In this document: positions 1 to 8,625 of the stretch, piece by piece
Layout: the number at the start of each line of letters is the position of its first letter
Position numbering within the stretch: the stretch's first letter is position 1
NCBI RefSeq assembly: GCF_016908565.1
Contig: NZ_JAFBED010000006.1
Coordinates: forward strand, 62,001 to 126,000
Direction: 5' to 3'
From: Sutcliffiella tianshenii
GTDB taxonomy: Bacteria > Bacillota > Bacilli > Bacillales > Bacillaceae_I
DNA length: 64,000 bases
Program-made: the position numbers and the translations under genes
The notes under the pieces: model-generated
Database searches by the model: none
What the model saw: the letters and a program-made list of their open reading frames with translations, nothing else
Told to the model about the DNA's origin: nothing

Positions 1-1668
1 AGTGAGGATCGAGCAGAAAAAGCGTTCTCCGATGAGAAAATGTATTTCAGTGACAGCTTCAATATCGATGGAGATCTGTTTATCTCAGCAGGCTATTGGC
101 CCAATGATGATTGGATGTACCAGGCGATAGCTCAGGCAGTCACGCCCTATGTAGGGAAAATAGCTGTTCCAACTTCGATTTCGCCTGACAGTGAGATCAT
201 GAATGCAAAGTCCAGTTATGAATTGGCAAGAAAATGGTTTTGGAGATTGGGAGTAGGTTCGGCAGTGGCACTCTTGGTCTGGTTACTCATCATGATAAAG
301 GTTGCCAGGCTTCCCAAAAAGACGGGCATGTTGCAAGGCATTTATGAAAAAATACCGGTTGATGTCCGAGTTGGAGTGACTGTAGTAACTGCCTTTTTCA
401 CCATGCTAACCTTCTTATGGATCGAAGACAGCATGGAAGTAGGACTGTTTTTCCGTTCCATTTCAGAAACAGCGGAACTTGGCATAAGTATGATTTTAGG
501 TGCTATTCTAAGCTTAATTCTCTATCACCAGCTTAGATTCATTGCTTTTAGTCATAAAAGTGTCGAAACAATCAACAAAGAGTGGTCCAACAGTCTTATA
601 GTTAAAACTCTGAGATGGTCAAGACTGGTGTACCTCAGAATCAAAAGTAGTTTAAAAGAGGCGTTCCTTACCAGGTCGATCGGTATTCAGGCGTTTGTCC
701 TGCTGGCGATAGTATTCTTTTTGGGAGTCACCATCATTACGATATTGATTCATCCGATTTTCTTCTTCCTATACTTATTGTTTCTGATTGTGGTAGGCGT
801 CCCTGCTATTCGTTATTTTATCAAGAGCATAGGCTATTTCAACAGGATAAGCATGAAGACGGAGGAGATGGCTGCAGGCAGATTGGGAGAGGATCTGGAG
901 ATAAAGGGGAAATCGGAACTGGCAAAAATGGCTGCCAATTTGAATGCCCTTAACCAAGGCGTGAAGGTCTCGATAAATGAACAGGCCAAAAGCGAGCGAT
1001 TAAAGACGGAACTGATCACCAATGTCAGCCATGATCTAAGGACACCCCTGACTTCTATCATTACTTATACCGAATTGCTGAAAAGGGATGATTTGCCCTT
1101 GGAGGACCGCAAGGCATATTTGGAGATTATCGACCGTAAATCCCAGCGCCTCAAGGGATTGATTGATGACCTTTTTGAAGTGTCTAAAATGGCAAGCGGC
1201 AATATGGAATTATTGAAGGAAAAGGTTGATATCAAACAGCTTCTTCAGCAATCACTTGCTGAACACGATAGTTCCATGCTTGAATCAAACCTGCACTTTC
1301 GGGTCAGTTCCCCAGATGGACCTATATGGGCGATGGTAGATGGTCAGAAGATGTGGAGGGTATTTGATAATCTTATCGGAAACATCATCAAATATTCATT
1401 GGAGCACTCACGGGTATACATCTTTATGCAACAAGCCGATGGCAAAGTGATCATCACCCTTAAAAATATTTCGAAATATGAGCTCAACGATCAGAGTGAA
1501 GAGCTATATGAACGATTCAAAAGGGGAGATACATCACGACACACAGAAGGCTCCGGCCTTGGCCTTGCCATTGCAAAATCCATCATCGACCTCCATGAAG
1601 GCAGCCTTCAAATAGAGACAGATGGAGATCTTTTTAAGGTTACCATCAGTTTGAGAGTGGTGGACTAA
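1..1668 (+). CDS. Sensor histidine kinase, 5' end outside window
   Basis: Membrane sensor kinase that would autophosphorylate and pass phosphate to a response regulator, probably encoded upstream. The reading frame is open to base 1, so the N terminus is missing. From the first in-frame ATG at 40, about five hydrophobic segments (residues ~65-88, 110-128, 143-164, 212-260) precede a HAMP-like linker and a HisKA helix with the phospho-acceptor His in SHDLRTPLTS (codon 1030-1032). The ATPase domain has an N-box (DNLIGNIIKYS) and a G2 box (GSGLGLAIAK). The usual DxGxG box reads KNISKYEL, as in a VanS-like subgroup. Its stop codon abuts the start of the sigma factor gene, so the two are co-transcribed. 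Signal unknown. Confidence 0.9.
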   Translation, partial: SEDRAEKAFSDEKMYFSDSFNIDGDLFISAGYWPNDDWMYQAIAQAVTPYVGKIAVPTSISPDSEIMNAKSSYELARKWFWRLGVGSAVALLVWLLIMIKVARLPKKTGMLQGIYEKIPVDVRVGVTVVTAFFTMLTFLWIEDSMEVGLFFRSISETAELGISMILGAILSLILYHQLRFIAFSHKSVETINKEWSNSLIVKTLRWSRLVYLRIKSSLKEAFLTRSIGIQAFVLLAIVFFLGVTIITILIHPIFFFLYLLFLIVVGVPAIRYFIKSIGYFNRISMKTEEMAAGRLGEDLEIKGKSELAKMAANLNALNQGVKVSINEQAKSERLKTELITNVSHDLRTPLTSIITYTELLKRDDLPLEDRKAYLEIIDRKSQRLKGLIDDLFEVSKMASGNMELLKEKVDIKQLLQQSLAEHDSSMLESNLHFRVSSPDGPIWAMVDGQKMWRVFDNLIGNIIKYSLEHSRVYIFMQQADGKVIITLKNISKYELNDQSEELYERFKRGDTSRHTEGSGLGLAIAKSIIDLHEGSLQIETDGDLFKVTISLRVVD

Positions 1669-2175
1669 ATGGAATTCACCACTATGTATCAAGAGTACTA
1701 TGACAGACTATTCCGTGTGAGCTTTGCCATTATCCGAGATCGTCAATTGGCAGAGGATAATGTGCAGGAAACCTTCATCAAGGCATACAAGAAACTTCCG
1801 GATTTGGAAGACATGCAAAAAGTCGGTGCGTGGCTTTCTGTCATCGCATCAAGAACGGCCATTGATTTTATCAGGCGCGAGAGAAAGATGAAAGGATTTC
1901 CGATGGAGCTGTTCATGCTTGACTGCCTTGGGAAAGAGTCAAAGCAGAATGTGGAGGAAGAAGTAGGAGTATGCTTTTTGAAAGAGATCTTAAAAGAAAC
2001 GCTGGAAGACTTCCCAGGCGAAGACCAAAAGATGTTGGCGCTTAAAATGGATAAAGGCCTGAAGGAGCGGGAGATTGCTACTGCTTTGCACATGAATCCA
2101 TCCACTGTGAAGTCAAAAATCCACCGTGCAAGAAGAAAGCTCCGGGAACGGATCGAATTGGAATGGAGCGCATAG
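1669..2175 (+). CDS. ECF-type RNA polymerase sigma factor
   Basis: 168-residue sigma-70 family protein with only regions 2 and 4, the size and layout of extracytoplasmic-function sigma factors. Region 2 spans about residues 5-75 (LAEDNVQETFIKAYKKL; TAIDFIRRER). Region 4 is near residues 125-160 with a helix-turn-helix (REIATALHMNPSTVKSKIHR). The ATG directly follows the kinase stop codon, with GGTGG just upstream serving as SD, so translation is likely coupled. No anti-sigma gene follows. The linkage suggests the kinase and sigma factor act on one signal, but this is inference. Closed by a terminator. Confidence 0.9.
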   Translation: MEFTTMYQEYYDRLFRVSFAIIRDRQLAEDNVQETFIKAYKKLPDLEDMQKVGAWLSVIASRTAIDFIRRERKMKGFPMELFMLDCLGKESKQNVEEEVGVCFLKEILKETLEDFPGEDQKMLALKMDKGLKEREIATALHMNPSTVKSKIHRARRKLRERIELEWSA

Positions 2176-2187
2176 ATGATGATGTTG

Positions 2188-2230
2188 GTGCAAGGACCAC
2201 TTGAAAAAAAGTGCTCCTTGCACTTTTTTG
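2188..2230 (+). terminator. Rho-independent terminator after sigma factor
   Basis: GTGCAAGGA (2188-2196) pairs with TCCTTGCAC (2215-2223) and is followed by a T run (2224-2229). Confidence 0.85.
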
Positions 2231-2319
2231 GTTTAATAGGGATGTGTCAATCAACAAGATGTATTTGAGAAGTTTATACGGGGACACTCTTTACGGAATT
2301 ATCTTGAGCAAAAACCAAA

Positions 2320-2772
2320 TTAACCTCTCTCGTCCAGTTTAACTGATATTTCCTCAAGGATTGCTTCAATATCCTTTGTTTGATCCTCTTCGATTCTAGT
2401 CAAAGTGGAGCTGATTTCATTGAATCTCTCAATAGCATCGTGTCTGAATAAGTAGAATTCCTCCCTTAATGTATAGGTAGTGTTTGTTAAAGAATGAAGT
2501 TCTTCTTTTATCTGATGCTGACCCACTGTTAGTAGGAATGTCTTTTCGTTCAACCCGCCGAGTTCCTCATTCATCCTATTTTGATTTTCGGAAAGGGTGG
2601 ATGTCTTTTCGTTCAACCCGCCGAGTTCCTCATTCATCCTTCGTTGATTTTCGGAAAGAGTAGATGCCTTTTCGTTCAACCCAATTAGTTCTTTTTTCAT
2701 TTCATCTTGGGATATCTTGAATTCGATCATATTGTTCAAGATCATGTCCAATTTTTTATCAGCAGTACGCAT
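2320..2772 (-). CDS. Coiled-coil protein with 21-residue repeats, unknown function
   Basis: 150-residue soluble protein with no signal peptide or membrane segment. The start is well supported (GGAGGTG eight bases before ATG at 2772). The body is a run of about four 21-residue repeats of the type SENQRRMNEELGGLNEKTST, i.e. three heptads each, with L/I at regular spacing, predicting a long coiled coil. Two central copies are nearly identical at DNA level (63-bp unit around 2535-2675), pointing to recent slippage or duplication. Ends in an acidic helix (IEEDQTKDIEAILEEIS). Single gene between two operons; I do not recognise the family. Confidence 0.7.
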   Translation of the reverse strand: MRTADKKLDMILNNMIEFKISQDEMKKELIGLNEKASTLSENQRRMNEELGGLNEKTSTLSENQNRMNEELGGLNEKTFLLTVGQHQIKEELHSLTNTTYTLREEFYLFRHDAIERFNEISSTLTRIEEDQTKDIEAILEEISVKLDERG

Positions 2773-2900
2773 GACTTCTCACCTCCTTTTCTAGGTCTTT
2801 ATAATTATAACATGACCATATGATAATTAAGCTATAACCTTAATAACATATTTCAGAATAGTAAAAATATAAAAACTTTATTAATCTTTATTAACTATAT

Positions 2901-2914
2901 TGCATAAATATGTA
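2901..2914. promoter_or_regulatory. Possible ARG-box-like operator
   Basis: Imperfect palindrome TGCATAAATATGTA lies about 50 bp upstream of the artP promoter and resembles the AhrC/ArgR box (TGAATAATTATTCA type). The match is only partial. If real, arginine would repress or tune the transporter. Confidence 0.3.
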
Positions 2915-2962
2915 CATGTGTTAAAATACATTTAATCGAATAAACATACAGATAAATAATAC

Positions 2963-2991
2963 TTGAAATAAACACAAGTTTGTTTCATAAT
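2963..2991 (+). promoter_or_regulatory. Sigma-A type promoter for artPQM
   Basis: TTGAAA (2963-2968), 17-bp spacer, CATAAT (2986-2991). Located 47 bp upstream of the artP start. Confidence 0.55.
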
Positions 2992-3037
2992 TGTATTAAT
3001 TTTAACTTTTCTGAAAATAGTATAGGGGGAAATTATT

Positions 3038-3844
3038 GTGAAAAAGTGGTTTATAGTTTCATTGATGAGTATTTTAGTAGCAGGACTACTAGCGGCATGC
3101 GGGACATCCGGAAATGATGACCAGGCTGCAGGGAATGGATCCGGTGAAGGGAATGGCGACAAGAAAGTGCTTCGCATGGGTACTTCTGCCGATTATCCTC
3201 CATTTGAGTACATCGACACAGAAAAAGGCGAGGAAATCATCGGTTTTGATATTGACCTTGCAAAAGCAATCACTAAAGAACTTGGCTATGAGCTAGAAGT
3301 ACAGGATATCGATTTTGGCAGCTTGATCACAGCAATGGATGCAGGAAACATCGATTTGATCCTTGCGGGTATGACTCCGACTCCTGAACGTGAAGAACAG
3401 GTCGACTTTACGGATATCTATTATACAGCGAATCATATGGTCGTTTCTTTAAAGGACAGTAAACTGGAGAAACTTGAAGATCTGCAAGGCAAAACAATAG
3501 GTGTCCAGCTTGGTTCCATCCAAGAGGAAGAAGCGAATAAAATCAAAGAAGGCGGCGTGGATATCAAAATTGAGAACCGTGACCGTATTCCTCAGTTGAT
3601 CCAGGAATTGAAGACTGGCCGCATCGATGCAGCAATCATTGAAGACACTGTCATCAAGGGTTATTTTGAAAAGGATAAAGACTTGACTGGCTTCCAGCTT
3701 GATACAGAAGAAGGCGGATCTGCTATCGCTCTTCCAAAGGACAGCGAAATGACAGAAGAGTTCAACCGTGTATTGAATGAAATGAAAGAAAATGGCGAAC
3801 TGGACAAGCTGATCATCAAGTGGTTCGGCGGCGAAGAAGAATAA
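3038..3844 (+). CDS. artP: Polar amino-acid (arginine-type) ABC transporter substrate-binding lipoprotein
   Basis: Family 3 solute-binding protein that captures an amino acid outside the membrane and delivers it to the permease encoded next. It has a lipoprotein signal with lipobox LAAC (Cys21), a Ser/Gly/Asp-rich linker, then the SBP_bac_3 fold (GTSADYPPFEYID; IIGFDIDLAKAI; LILAGMTPTPEREEQVDFT). GTG start, with GGGGGA as SD. It heads a binding protein-permease-ATPase operon in the gene order of B. subtilis yqiX-yqiY-yqiZ (artP-artQ-artR/M), which supports arginine or a related basic amino acid as substrate. The exact substrate is inferred from synteny. Confidence 0.85.
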   Translation: MKKWFIVSLMSILVAGLLAACGTSGNDDQAAGNGSGEGNGDKKVLRMGTSADYPPFEYIDTEKGEEIIGFDIDLAKAITKELGYELEVQDIDFGSLITAMDAGNIDLILAGMTPTPEREEQVDFTDIYYTANHMVVSLKDSKLEKLEDLQGKTIGVQLGSIQEEEANKIKEGGVDIKIENRDRIPQLIQELKTGRIDAAIIEDTVIKGYFEKDKDLTGFQLDTEEGGSAIALPKDSEMTEEFNRVLNEMKENGELDKLIIKWFGGEEE

Positions 3845-3857
3845 TAGATCTGTAGAT

Positions 3858-3890
3858 CAAAAGGGTGCAGGCCGCCCTTTTGATTTTGTT
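3858..3890 (+). terminator. Intercistronic stem-loop (attenuator) between artP and artQ
   Basis: CAAAAGGG (3858-3865) pairs with CCCTTTTG (3875-3882), followed by a T-rich stretch. It lies inside the operon. Such partial terminators commonly let the binding protein be made in excess over the membrane subunits. Confidence 0.6.
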
Positions 3891-3925
3891 GTTGTAGGTA
3901 CTTTAGCAGAGAGGAATGGTAGCAC

Positions 3926-4594
3926 TTGAATTTCGATTTCTTAGACTTTAGCGCAATAAGTGGTTCCATTGAATTTATCCTTGCAGGTCTGAAGATGACC
4001 TTGCAGGTGGTTGCACTTGCAGGTGTTCTTGGGTTTATAATTGGAACACTATTAGCACTATGTAAAATTGGCAGAATGAAATTTTTAACGATTTTAGCTG
4101 ATATTTATACATCCGTTTTCCGTGGAACACCGCTTGTTCTGCAACTGATGCTGATCTACTATGGACTTCCTCAGGCAATAGGTGTCAATCTTGAGCCTGT
4201 GACGGCGGCCGTGCTTGCTTTCGGCTTGAACTCCGGTGCATACATTTCCGAAGTGATCCGGGCAGGGATCCTGGCAGTGGACAAAGGGCAGCGTGAAGCT
4301 GCGATGGCCCTTGGCGTGCCTTACCGCCAAATGATGAAGGATATCATCTTGCCGCAAGCATTGAAAAATATTTTACCAGCACTTATGAATGAATATATTA
4401 CTCTTACAAAAGAATCCGCCATCGTAACAGTAATCGGAGTCACGGACGTCATGAGACGATCCTACATGGTCGGTTCCAACACGTATGCTTTCCTTGAGGC
4501 CTTCATTTTCGCAGGCCTGATCTATTACGTACTTGTTATGATATTGACACTCCTTGGTAAAGTGATAGAAAGGAGAATGAGACGCAGTGATTAA
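3926..4594 (+). CDS. artQ: Amino-acid ABC transporter permease
   Basis: 222-residue inner-membrane permease of the HisMQ family. About five hydrophobic segments surround the cytoplasmic EAA loop that docks the ATPase ([20 protein letters not shown]). The motif [17 protein letters not shown] is typical of polar amino-acid permeases. TTG start, chosen because no ATG or GTG is in frame nearby. The only upstream ATG (3916) opens another frame that stops quickly. Its end overlaps the ATPase gene by 8 bp, so translation is coupled. Confidence 0.88.
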   Translation: MNFDFLDFSAISGSIEFILAGLKMTLQVVALAGVLGFIIGTLLALCKIGRMKFLTILADIYTSVFRGTPLVLQLMLIYYGLPQAIGVNLEPVTAAVLAFGLNSGAYISEVIRAGILAVDKGQREAAMALGVPYRQMMKDIILPQALKNILPALMNEYITLTKESAIVTVIGVTDVMRRSYMVGSNTYAFLEAFIFAGLIYYVLVMILTLLGKVIERRMRRSD

Positions 4595-5309
4595 AGTCGA
4601 AAATCTGCATAAATCCTTTGGGAAGCTAGAGGTATTAAAAAATATTTCAACTAGTATAAAAGAAGGGGAAGTGGTGGCGATCATCGGTCCATCCGGTTCC
4701 GGGAAATCCACTTTTCTCCGCTGCATGAACCTGCTCGAGGAACCGACATCCGGACACATATTCGTCAAGGGTGAAGACGTGACGAGCAAAAAGACGAACA
4801 TCATGAAGGTACGTCAAAATCTTGGTATGGTGTTTCAGCACTTTCATCTTTTCCCTCATAAGTCCGTGCTTGAAAATCTGACTTACGCTCCGGTATCAGT
4901 GAAGGGTGTAAGCAAGAAGGATGCAGAAGCAAAGGCGATGGACCTGCTTGAAAAAGTGGGGCTGTTGGAAAAGGCGAATGAATACCCAAGCCGTCTTTCC
5001 GGCGGGCAGAAACAGCGTGTTGCGATCGCCCGTGCGCTTGCAATGGACCCGGAAGTTATGCTGTTTGACGAGCCGACGTCCGCACTTGATCCGGAAATGG
5101 TCAAAGAAGTGCTGGAGGTCATGAAGTCACTTGCCCATACAGGAATGACCATGGCGATTGTGACCCACGAAATGGGATTTGCACGCGAAGTGGCAGACCG
5201 AGTATTGTTCTTGGACAATGGAATGCTGGTGGAGGACTCCCCGCCGCAGGAATTCTTTACAGCACCGAAATCCGAGCGCGCGAAGGTATTTTTGGAGAAG
5301 ATGCTATAA
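4587..5309 (+). CDS. artM: Amino-acid ABC transporter ATP-binding protein
   Basis: 240-residue ATPase that powers the importer. It has Walker A GPSGSGKS (residues 34-41), the Q-loop in [14 protein letters not shown], signature [15 protein letters not shown], Walker [13 protein letters not shown] and the switch His in VTHEMGFA. The GTG start lies inside the permease gene (8-bp overlap). Last gene of the operon, followed by a strong terminator. In the B. subtilis locus the ATPase is called ArtM or ArtR depending on source. Confidence 0.9.
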   Translation: MIKVENLHKSFGKLEVLKNISTSIKEGEVVAIIGPSGSGKSTFLRCMNLLEEPTSGHIFVKGEDVTSKKTNIMKVRQNLGMVFQHFHLFPHKSVLENLTYAPVSVKGVSKKDAEAKAMDLLEKVGLLEKANEYPSRLSGGQKQRVAIARALAMDPEVMLFDEPTSALDPEMVKEVLEVMKSLAHTGMTMAIVTHEMGFAREVADRVLFLDNGMLVEDSPPQEFFTAPKSERAKVFLEKML

Positions 5310-5318
5310 GTTAGTAAT

Positions 5319-5370
5319 AAAGAGGTTGGCCAGAAGTCTGTAATTATTGACTTTTGGACAGCCTCTTTTT
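5319..5370 (+). terminator. Terminator after artM
   Basis: A stem of about 20 bp with mismatches, from AAAGAGGTTGGCCAGAAGTC to GACTTTTGGACAGCCTCTTT, followed by Ts. Confidence 0.85.
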
Positions 5371-5406
5371 ACTTTGATTTCTTTAGGGATTTCTTAAGTT
5401 GCGTTG

Positions 5407-5610
5407 TAATGGCTTTTTTGAATGTGAATTCCAGTGAAAAGTCCAATAGCAGCGTTCTAATGGCTTTTTTGAATGTGAATTCCAGTAAAAAGTCCAATAG
5501 CTGCGATCTAATGGCCTTTTTGAGTGTCGATTTCAGTGAAAAGTCCAATAGCAGCGATCTAATGGCTTTTTTGAATGTGAATCCGGGTGAAAAGTCCAAT
5601 AGCCGCATCA
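5407..5610. repeat. Four tandem 51-bp repeats
   Basis: Units begin at 5407, 5458, 5509 and 5560, each starting TAATGGC and containing AAAAGTCCAATAG. The copies differ at a few positions each. The period is 17 codons, so both strands stay open through the array (plus: MAFLNVNS-type; minus: LLDFSLEFTFKKAI-type). I see no convincing SD for either reading, so I call it a repeat rather than a gene. It sits between the artM terminator and a convergent gene. Confidence 0.85.
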
Positions 5611-5646
5611 TCTAACATCCGTTGCACGTATCCGTTGAAAGTTCTT

Positions 5647-6291
5647 TTAAAATTTTTCAGGAAACTGTTTCACAATACCGTCTGAAAGGGCATCAGCCAG
5701 TACAATGATATGCTCTTCGCCTTTATCAAAAGCGATGATATCCGCATCCCAATCCTTTTTAATCCTTGCTACAACATCGTCTGTAACCAGTGCCAAATGC
5801 ATATACAGCAAATCCTTCAAATCCTGTTCCTTCCAATTAGGATTTGCCTGGCTTAGAAACTTGGCGATGTCATCAGCGTTTTGATACCACTCTTTATTGT
5901 GTTTATTAACAGCGGCCTGATCGCCTTTTTTGGCTGCATCCACTATTTTGCCGGCAATGAGGATATGATCCTTTAACAAAAGGGTCAGTTTGTCCCCGGC
6001 GTCCTTCCCATAAAATGGTTGTATGGCTTTTCCTATGTCTTCTTGATTCTTCAGCAGCCTTTCCAACACTTTATCCTTATCGTCCAGATCTGCCAGTGCG
6101 CTCACAATATAATTTCGGGTCCAGATTGTATGATCGATCCAGAGCTTTCTTAAATCCCACTTCAATTGAACAGCTGATTCGCTTAGTTTCTGATTTTGGC
6201 TTACGAACTCATTCGCTTTTGCATCCCCAAAGTTAAATATCATAGGAATGACCATAAGCAGGACAGTTAATTTCAATATGACTTTTTTCAA
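5647..6291 (-). CDS. Secreted or surface helical protein, unknown function
   Basis: About 214 residues with an N-terminal signal peptide (basic MKK, hydrophobic ILKLTVLLMVIPMIF, cleavage likely after AKA). The mature part is mostly helical, with His and Trp residues (LRKLWIDHTIWTRNYIVSAL; DDVVARIKKDWDADIIAF). The start is placed at a TTG (6291-6289) because an SD (AAAGGAG) lies eight bases ahead. An ATG 24 codons upstream has no SD and would bury the signal peptide. Similar proteins occur in other Bacilli without assigned function. Divergent from the tetR-ABC operon. Confidence 0.75.
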   Translation of the reverse strand: MKKVILKLTVLLMVIPMIFNFGDAKANEFVSQNQKLSESAVQLKWDLRKLWIDHTIWTRNYIVSALADLDDKDKVLERLLKNQEDIGKAIQPFYGKDAGDKLTLLLKDHILIAGKIVDAAKKGDQAAVNKHNKEWYQNADDIAKFLSQANPNWKEQDLKDLLYMHLALVTDDVVARIKKDWDADIIAFDKGEEHIIVLADALSDGIVKQFPEKF

Positions 6292-6390
6292 AATATCTTC
6301 TCCTTTTTTGAAAATGGTGGATACGCTGTTATTGTTGGATATTTTTATTATTTTAATCACCATAAAGCATATATTCGGTTTGAAAATAAA

Positions 6391-6419
6391 TTGTTTATTA
6401 TACGAAAGAGAGTTATAAT
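6391..6419 (+). promoter_or_regulatory. Sigma-A promoter of the tetR-ABC exporter operon
   Basis: TTGTTT (6391-6396), 17-bp spacer, TATAAT (6414-6419). Confidence 0.65.
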
Positions 6420-6423
6420 TTTA

Positions 6424-6448
6424 ATGAATAAAAAATAAAAATATTCAT
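6424..6448. promoter_or_regulatory. Candidate TetR operator (inverted repeat)
   Basis: ATGAATA (6424-6430) and TATTCAT (6442-6448) form a perfect 7-bp inverted repeat right after the -10 box, where a bound repressor would block initiation. Autoregulation by the adjacent TetR protein is inferred from position. Confidence 0.5.
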
Positions 6449-6469
6449 AGGTTCATGGAGGCAGAAAAA

Positions 6470-7063
6470 ATGTCCAAGGGATTTACAAATGAAGAGAAGG
6501 AAATCATTCATGAAAAACTGTTGTCAAAAGGTAAGGAGCTTTTTGAGAGATTCGGGCTGCAAAAGACATCCATCTCCCAACTGACCAAAGCAGTGGGAAT
6601 CGCCCAGGGGACATTCTATCTTTTTCACTCATCCAAAGAAGAACTATACTTCACCATTTTGGAACAAGAGGAGGAGAACCTGAAGGCGACCATTCTTGAG
6701 CATATAAAAAGTCCCATGACTGCTGGGGCTTTCAAGCAGCTTTTATTATATTCGATCAAAACAATCGAAGAAAACCCATTCATTCAACAGCTCTTTCAAC
6801 AGAACGAGATGGAGCGATTGGTCAGGAAATTGCCTCCGGATCGTATGGAAAAGCATATAAACAAAGATGCAGAGGATCTGACTCCACTTGTGGAACTCTG
6901 GCAATCTGAAGGAACGATGAGGTCAATGCGTCCTGAAGTGGTAAGTGGTGCATTCCGTTCCTTTATTTTCATGGCACTGCATCAAAAAGAGATAGGGGAA
7001 GACGTTTATTGGGAGACGATGGAGCTCATGGCGGAAAGCTTGGCAGAACGCCTGTTCAAATAG
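6470..7063 (+). CDS. TetR/AcrR-family transcriptional regulator
   Basis: About 197 residues. The N-terminal TetR DNA-binding domain has a helix-turn-helix (TSISQLTKAVGIAQGTFYLF, residues ~28-50) and a ligand-binding C-terminal half. Start ATG at 6470 is chosen over 6455 because GGAGG (6457-6461) is well placed only for 6470. It heads an operon with an ABC exporter, so it probably senses the exported compound and represses its own promoter through the adjacent inverted repeat. Confidence 0.88.
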   Translation: MSKGFTNEEKEIIHEKLLSKGKELFERFGLQKTSISQLTKAVGIAQGTFYLFHSSKEELYFTILEQEEENLKATILEHIKSPMTAGAFKQLLLYSIKTIEENPFIQQLFQQNEMERLVRKLPPDRMEKHINKDAEDLTPLVELWQSEGTMRSMRPEVVSGAFRSFIFMALHQKEIGEDVYWETMELMAESLAERLFK

Positions 7064-7074
7064 GGGGAAGAGTC

Positions 7075-7920
7075 ATGATCCAGGTGAAGAATTTATCGTA
7101 CCGGTTTAAAGGCAAGGAAGCAAACACCATCAAGGACATCACCTTTGACGTCCAAAAAGGGGAAATTTTCGGATTTCTAGGTCCTTCAGGGGCGGGTAAA
7201 AGTACAACGCAGAAGATTTTGATTGGTCTTCTCGGGGATTATGAAGGATCTGTCCGGGTGATGGGAACAGAAGTGAAAGAACGAAACAGGGATTTCTATG
7301 AAAGGATAGGGGTTGCTTTTGAATTCCCGAATTTTTATCACAAACTATCTGGATATGAAAATCTAGCTCTGTTCAAAGGACTTTATACCGTACCGACCAT
7401 TCCGGTGATGGAGCTTCTTAAGATGGTTGACCTTGAAAACGACGCCAGACATCGCTTTCACAGCTATTCAAAAGGGATGAAAATGCGTCTGAACTTCTGT
7501 CGGGCGCTTTTGAATGATCCCGAAATTCTTTTTCTGGATGAACCGACATCCGGCCTTGATCCCGTGAATGCTAAAAAGCTGAAGGATATGATCCTCAAGA
7601 AGAAAAATGAAGGAAAGACCATCATCCTCACCACCCACAATATGCAGCTTGCAGAAGAGCTCTGTGACCGAGTTGCCTTTATCGTGGACGGGAAAATTGC
7701 ATTGATTGATTCTCCTCACCGTTTGAAGCAGAGTGACGGGGAGAAGAGAATCATCGTTGAATCAAAAGAAGGGGCGATACAGGATTTCCCCTTAGAAAAT
7801 GCGGGAGAAAACAAAGAGTTTCTTGCCATGCTAAAGTCTAATGCAATTGAAAGCATTTCGACAAAAGTGAAGTCACTGGAAGAAATCTTTATTGAAGTGA
7901 CAGGAAGGAGCCTGAATTAG
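7075..7920 (+). CDS. ABC exporter ATP-binding protein
   Basis: 281-residue ATPase: Walker A GPSGAGKS, Walker B ILFLDEPTSGLD, H-loop TTHNMQLAEE. The signature is YSKGMKMRL rather than LSGGQ, as is common in exporter-type ATPases of the DrrA/CcmA group. Start ATG at 7075 is preceded by GGGGGAAG. A longer frame to 7009 only overlaps tetR and is rejected. It is followed without a gap by two ABC-2 permeases. Substrate unknown; drug or peptide export is likely given the TetR regulator. Confidence 0.87.
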   Translation: MIQVKNLSYRFKGKEANTIKDITFDVQKGEIFGFLGPSGAGKSTTQKILIGLLGDYEGSVRVMGTEVKERNRDFYERIGVAFEFPNFYHKLSGYENLALFKGLYTVPTIPVMELLKMVDLENDARHRFHSYSKGMKMRLNFCRALLNDPEILFLDEPTSGLDPVNAKKLKDMILKKKNEGKTIILTTHNMQLAEELCDRVAFIVDGKIALIDSPHRLKQSDGEKRIIVESKEGAIQDFPLENAGENKEFLAMLKSNAIESISTKVKSLEEIFIEVTGRSLN

Positions 7921-8625
7921 ATGAAACGGATCCTCCTACTCACTGTTTCGGATATGCGATTTCAATTTCAGCATGGTTTCTATTATGCATATCTATTGAT
8001 GACCATTATTTATATATGGATGCTGAAATTTGTTCCAGTAGATTACTTGGATAGTGTGACCGTTGTAGTGGTGTTCAGCGATCCATCCTTTTTGGGTGCC
8101 TTTTTTATTGGCGGGATTGTCCTGTTGGAAAAGAGCCAGGGGGTGTACGATGCATTTTTTGTGACACCTTTAAGGGTCGGTGAATTTCTTCTATCCAAAA
8201 TTCTTTCTTTATCTATTATTTCGTTGCTTTCGAGTGTAGCGATTCTTTTGATGGTTCATTCCAACTTTGATGTGATTCCATTTTTGGTTGGTATTCTATT
8301 AAGCTCCGTTGTATTTACGCTCATCGGACTCTTGCTTGCGGTCAGAGTGAATACTGTCAATCAATTTTTGCTGACTTCTCCACTGGTTTTAATGGTTTTC
8401 TTTGTACCGGTTTTCGGCTTGTTTGAATGGTGGGACTCTATTTTATTCAAATGGCTACCGAGTTACGCAGGACTTTTGTTAATCGAAGGAACTTTTCATG
8501 ATTTGAATATAGGGGAGTTATTCTTGGCAATTTCCATCCTTATTTTATGGGCTGTTGGACTGTACCTCTGGGCCAAACATGATTTTCACAAGTATATACT
8601 CGCAAAAGCGGGAGATGAAAAATGA
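7921..8625 (+). CDS. ABC-2 type permease, subunit 1
   Basis: 234 residues with about six hydrophobic segments (e.g. DPSFLGAFFIGGIVLLEKSQ, LLTSPLVLMVFFVPVFGLF). The conserved region LEKSQGVYDAFFVTPL resembles the coupling loop of ABC-2 permeases. ATG immediately follows the ATPase stop. Ends in an ATGA overlap with the second permease, so the two membrane subunits are translationally coupled and probably form a heterodimer. Confidence 0.8.
   Translation: MKRILLLTVSDMRFQFQHGFYYAYLLMTIIYIWMLKFVPVDYLDSVTVVVVFSDPSFLGAFFIGGIVLLEKSQGVYDAFFVTPLRVGEFLLSKILSLSIISLLSSVAILLMVHSNFDVIPFLVGILLSSVVFTLIGLLLAVRVNTVNQFLLTSPLVLMVFFVPVFGLFEWWDSILFKWLPSYAGLLLIEGTFHDLNIGELFLAISILILWAVGLYLWAKHDFHKYILAKAGDEK

Noticed and set aside
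2963-3177. Minus-strand frame in the artP promoter region
   Set aside because: It is antisense to the promoter and signal peptide region of artP and has no SD.
5369-5611. Minus-strand 80-residue frame and plus-strand 68-residue frame across the 51-bp repeats
   Set aside because: Openness follows from the 17-codon period. No SD or conserved start, and both strands are equally open, so coding is unsupported.
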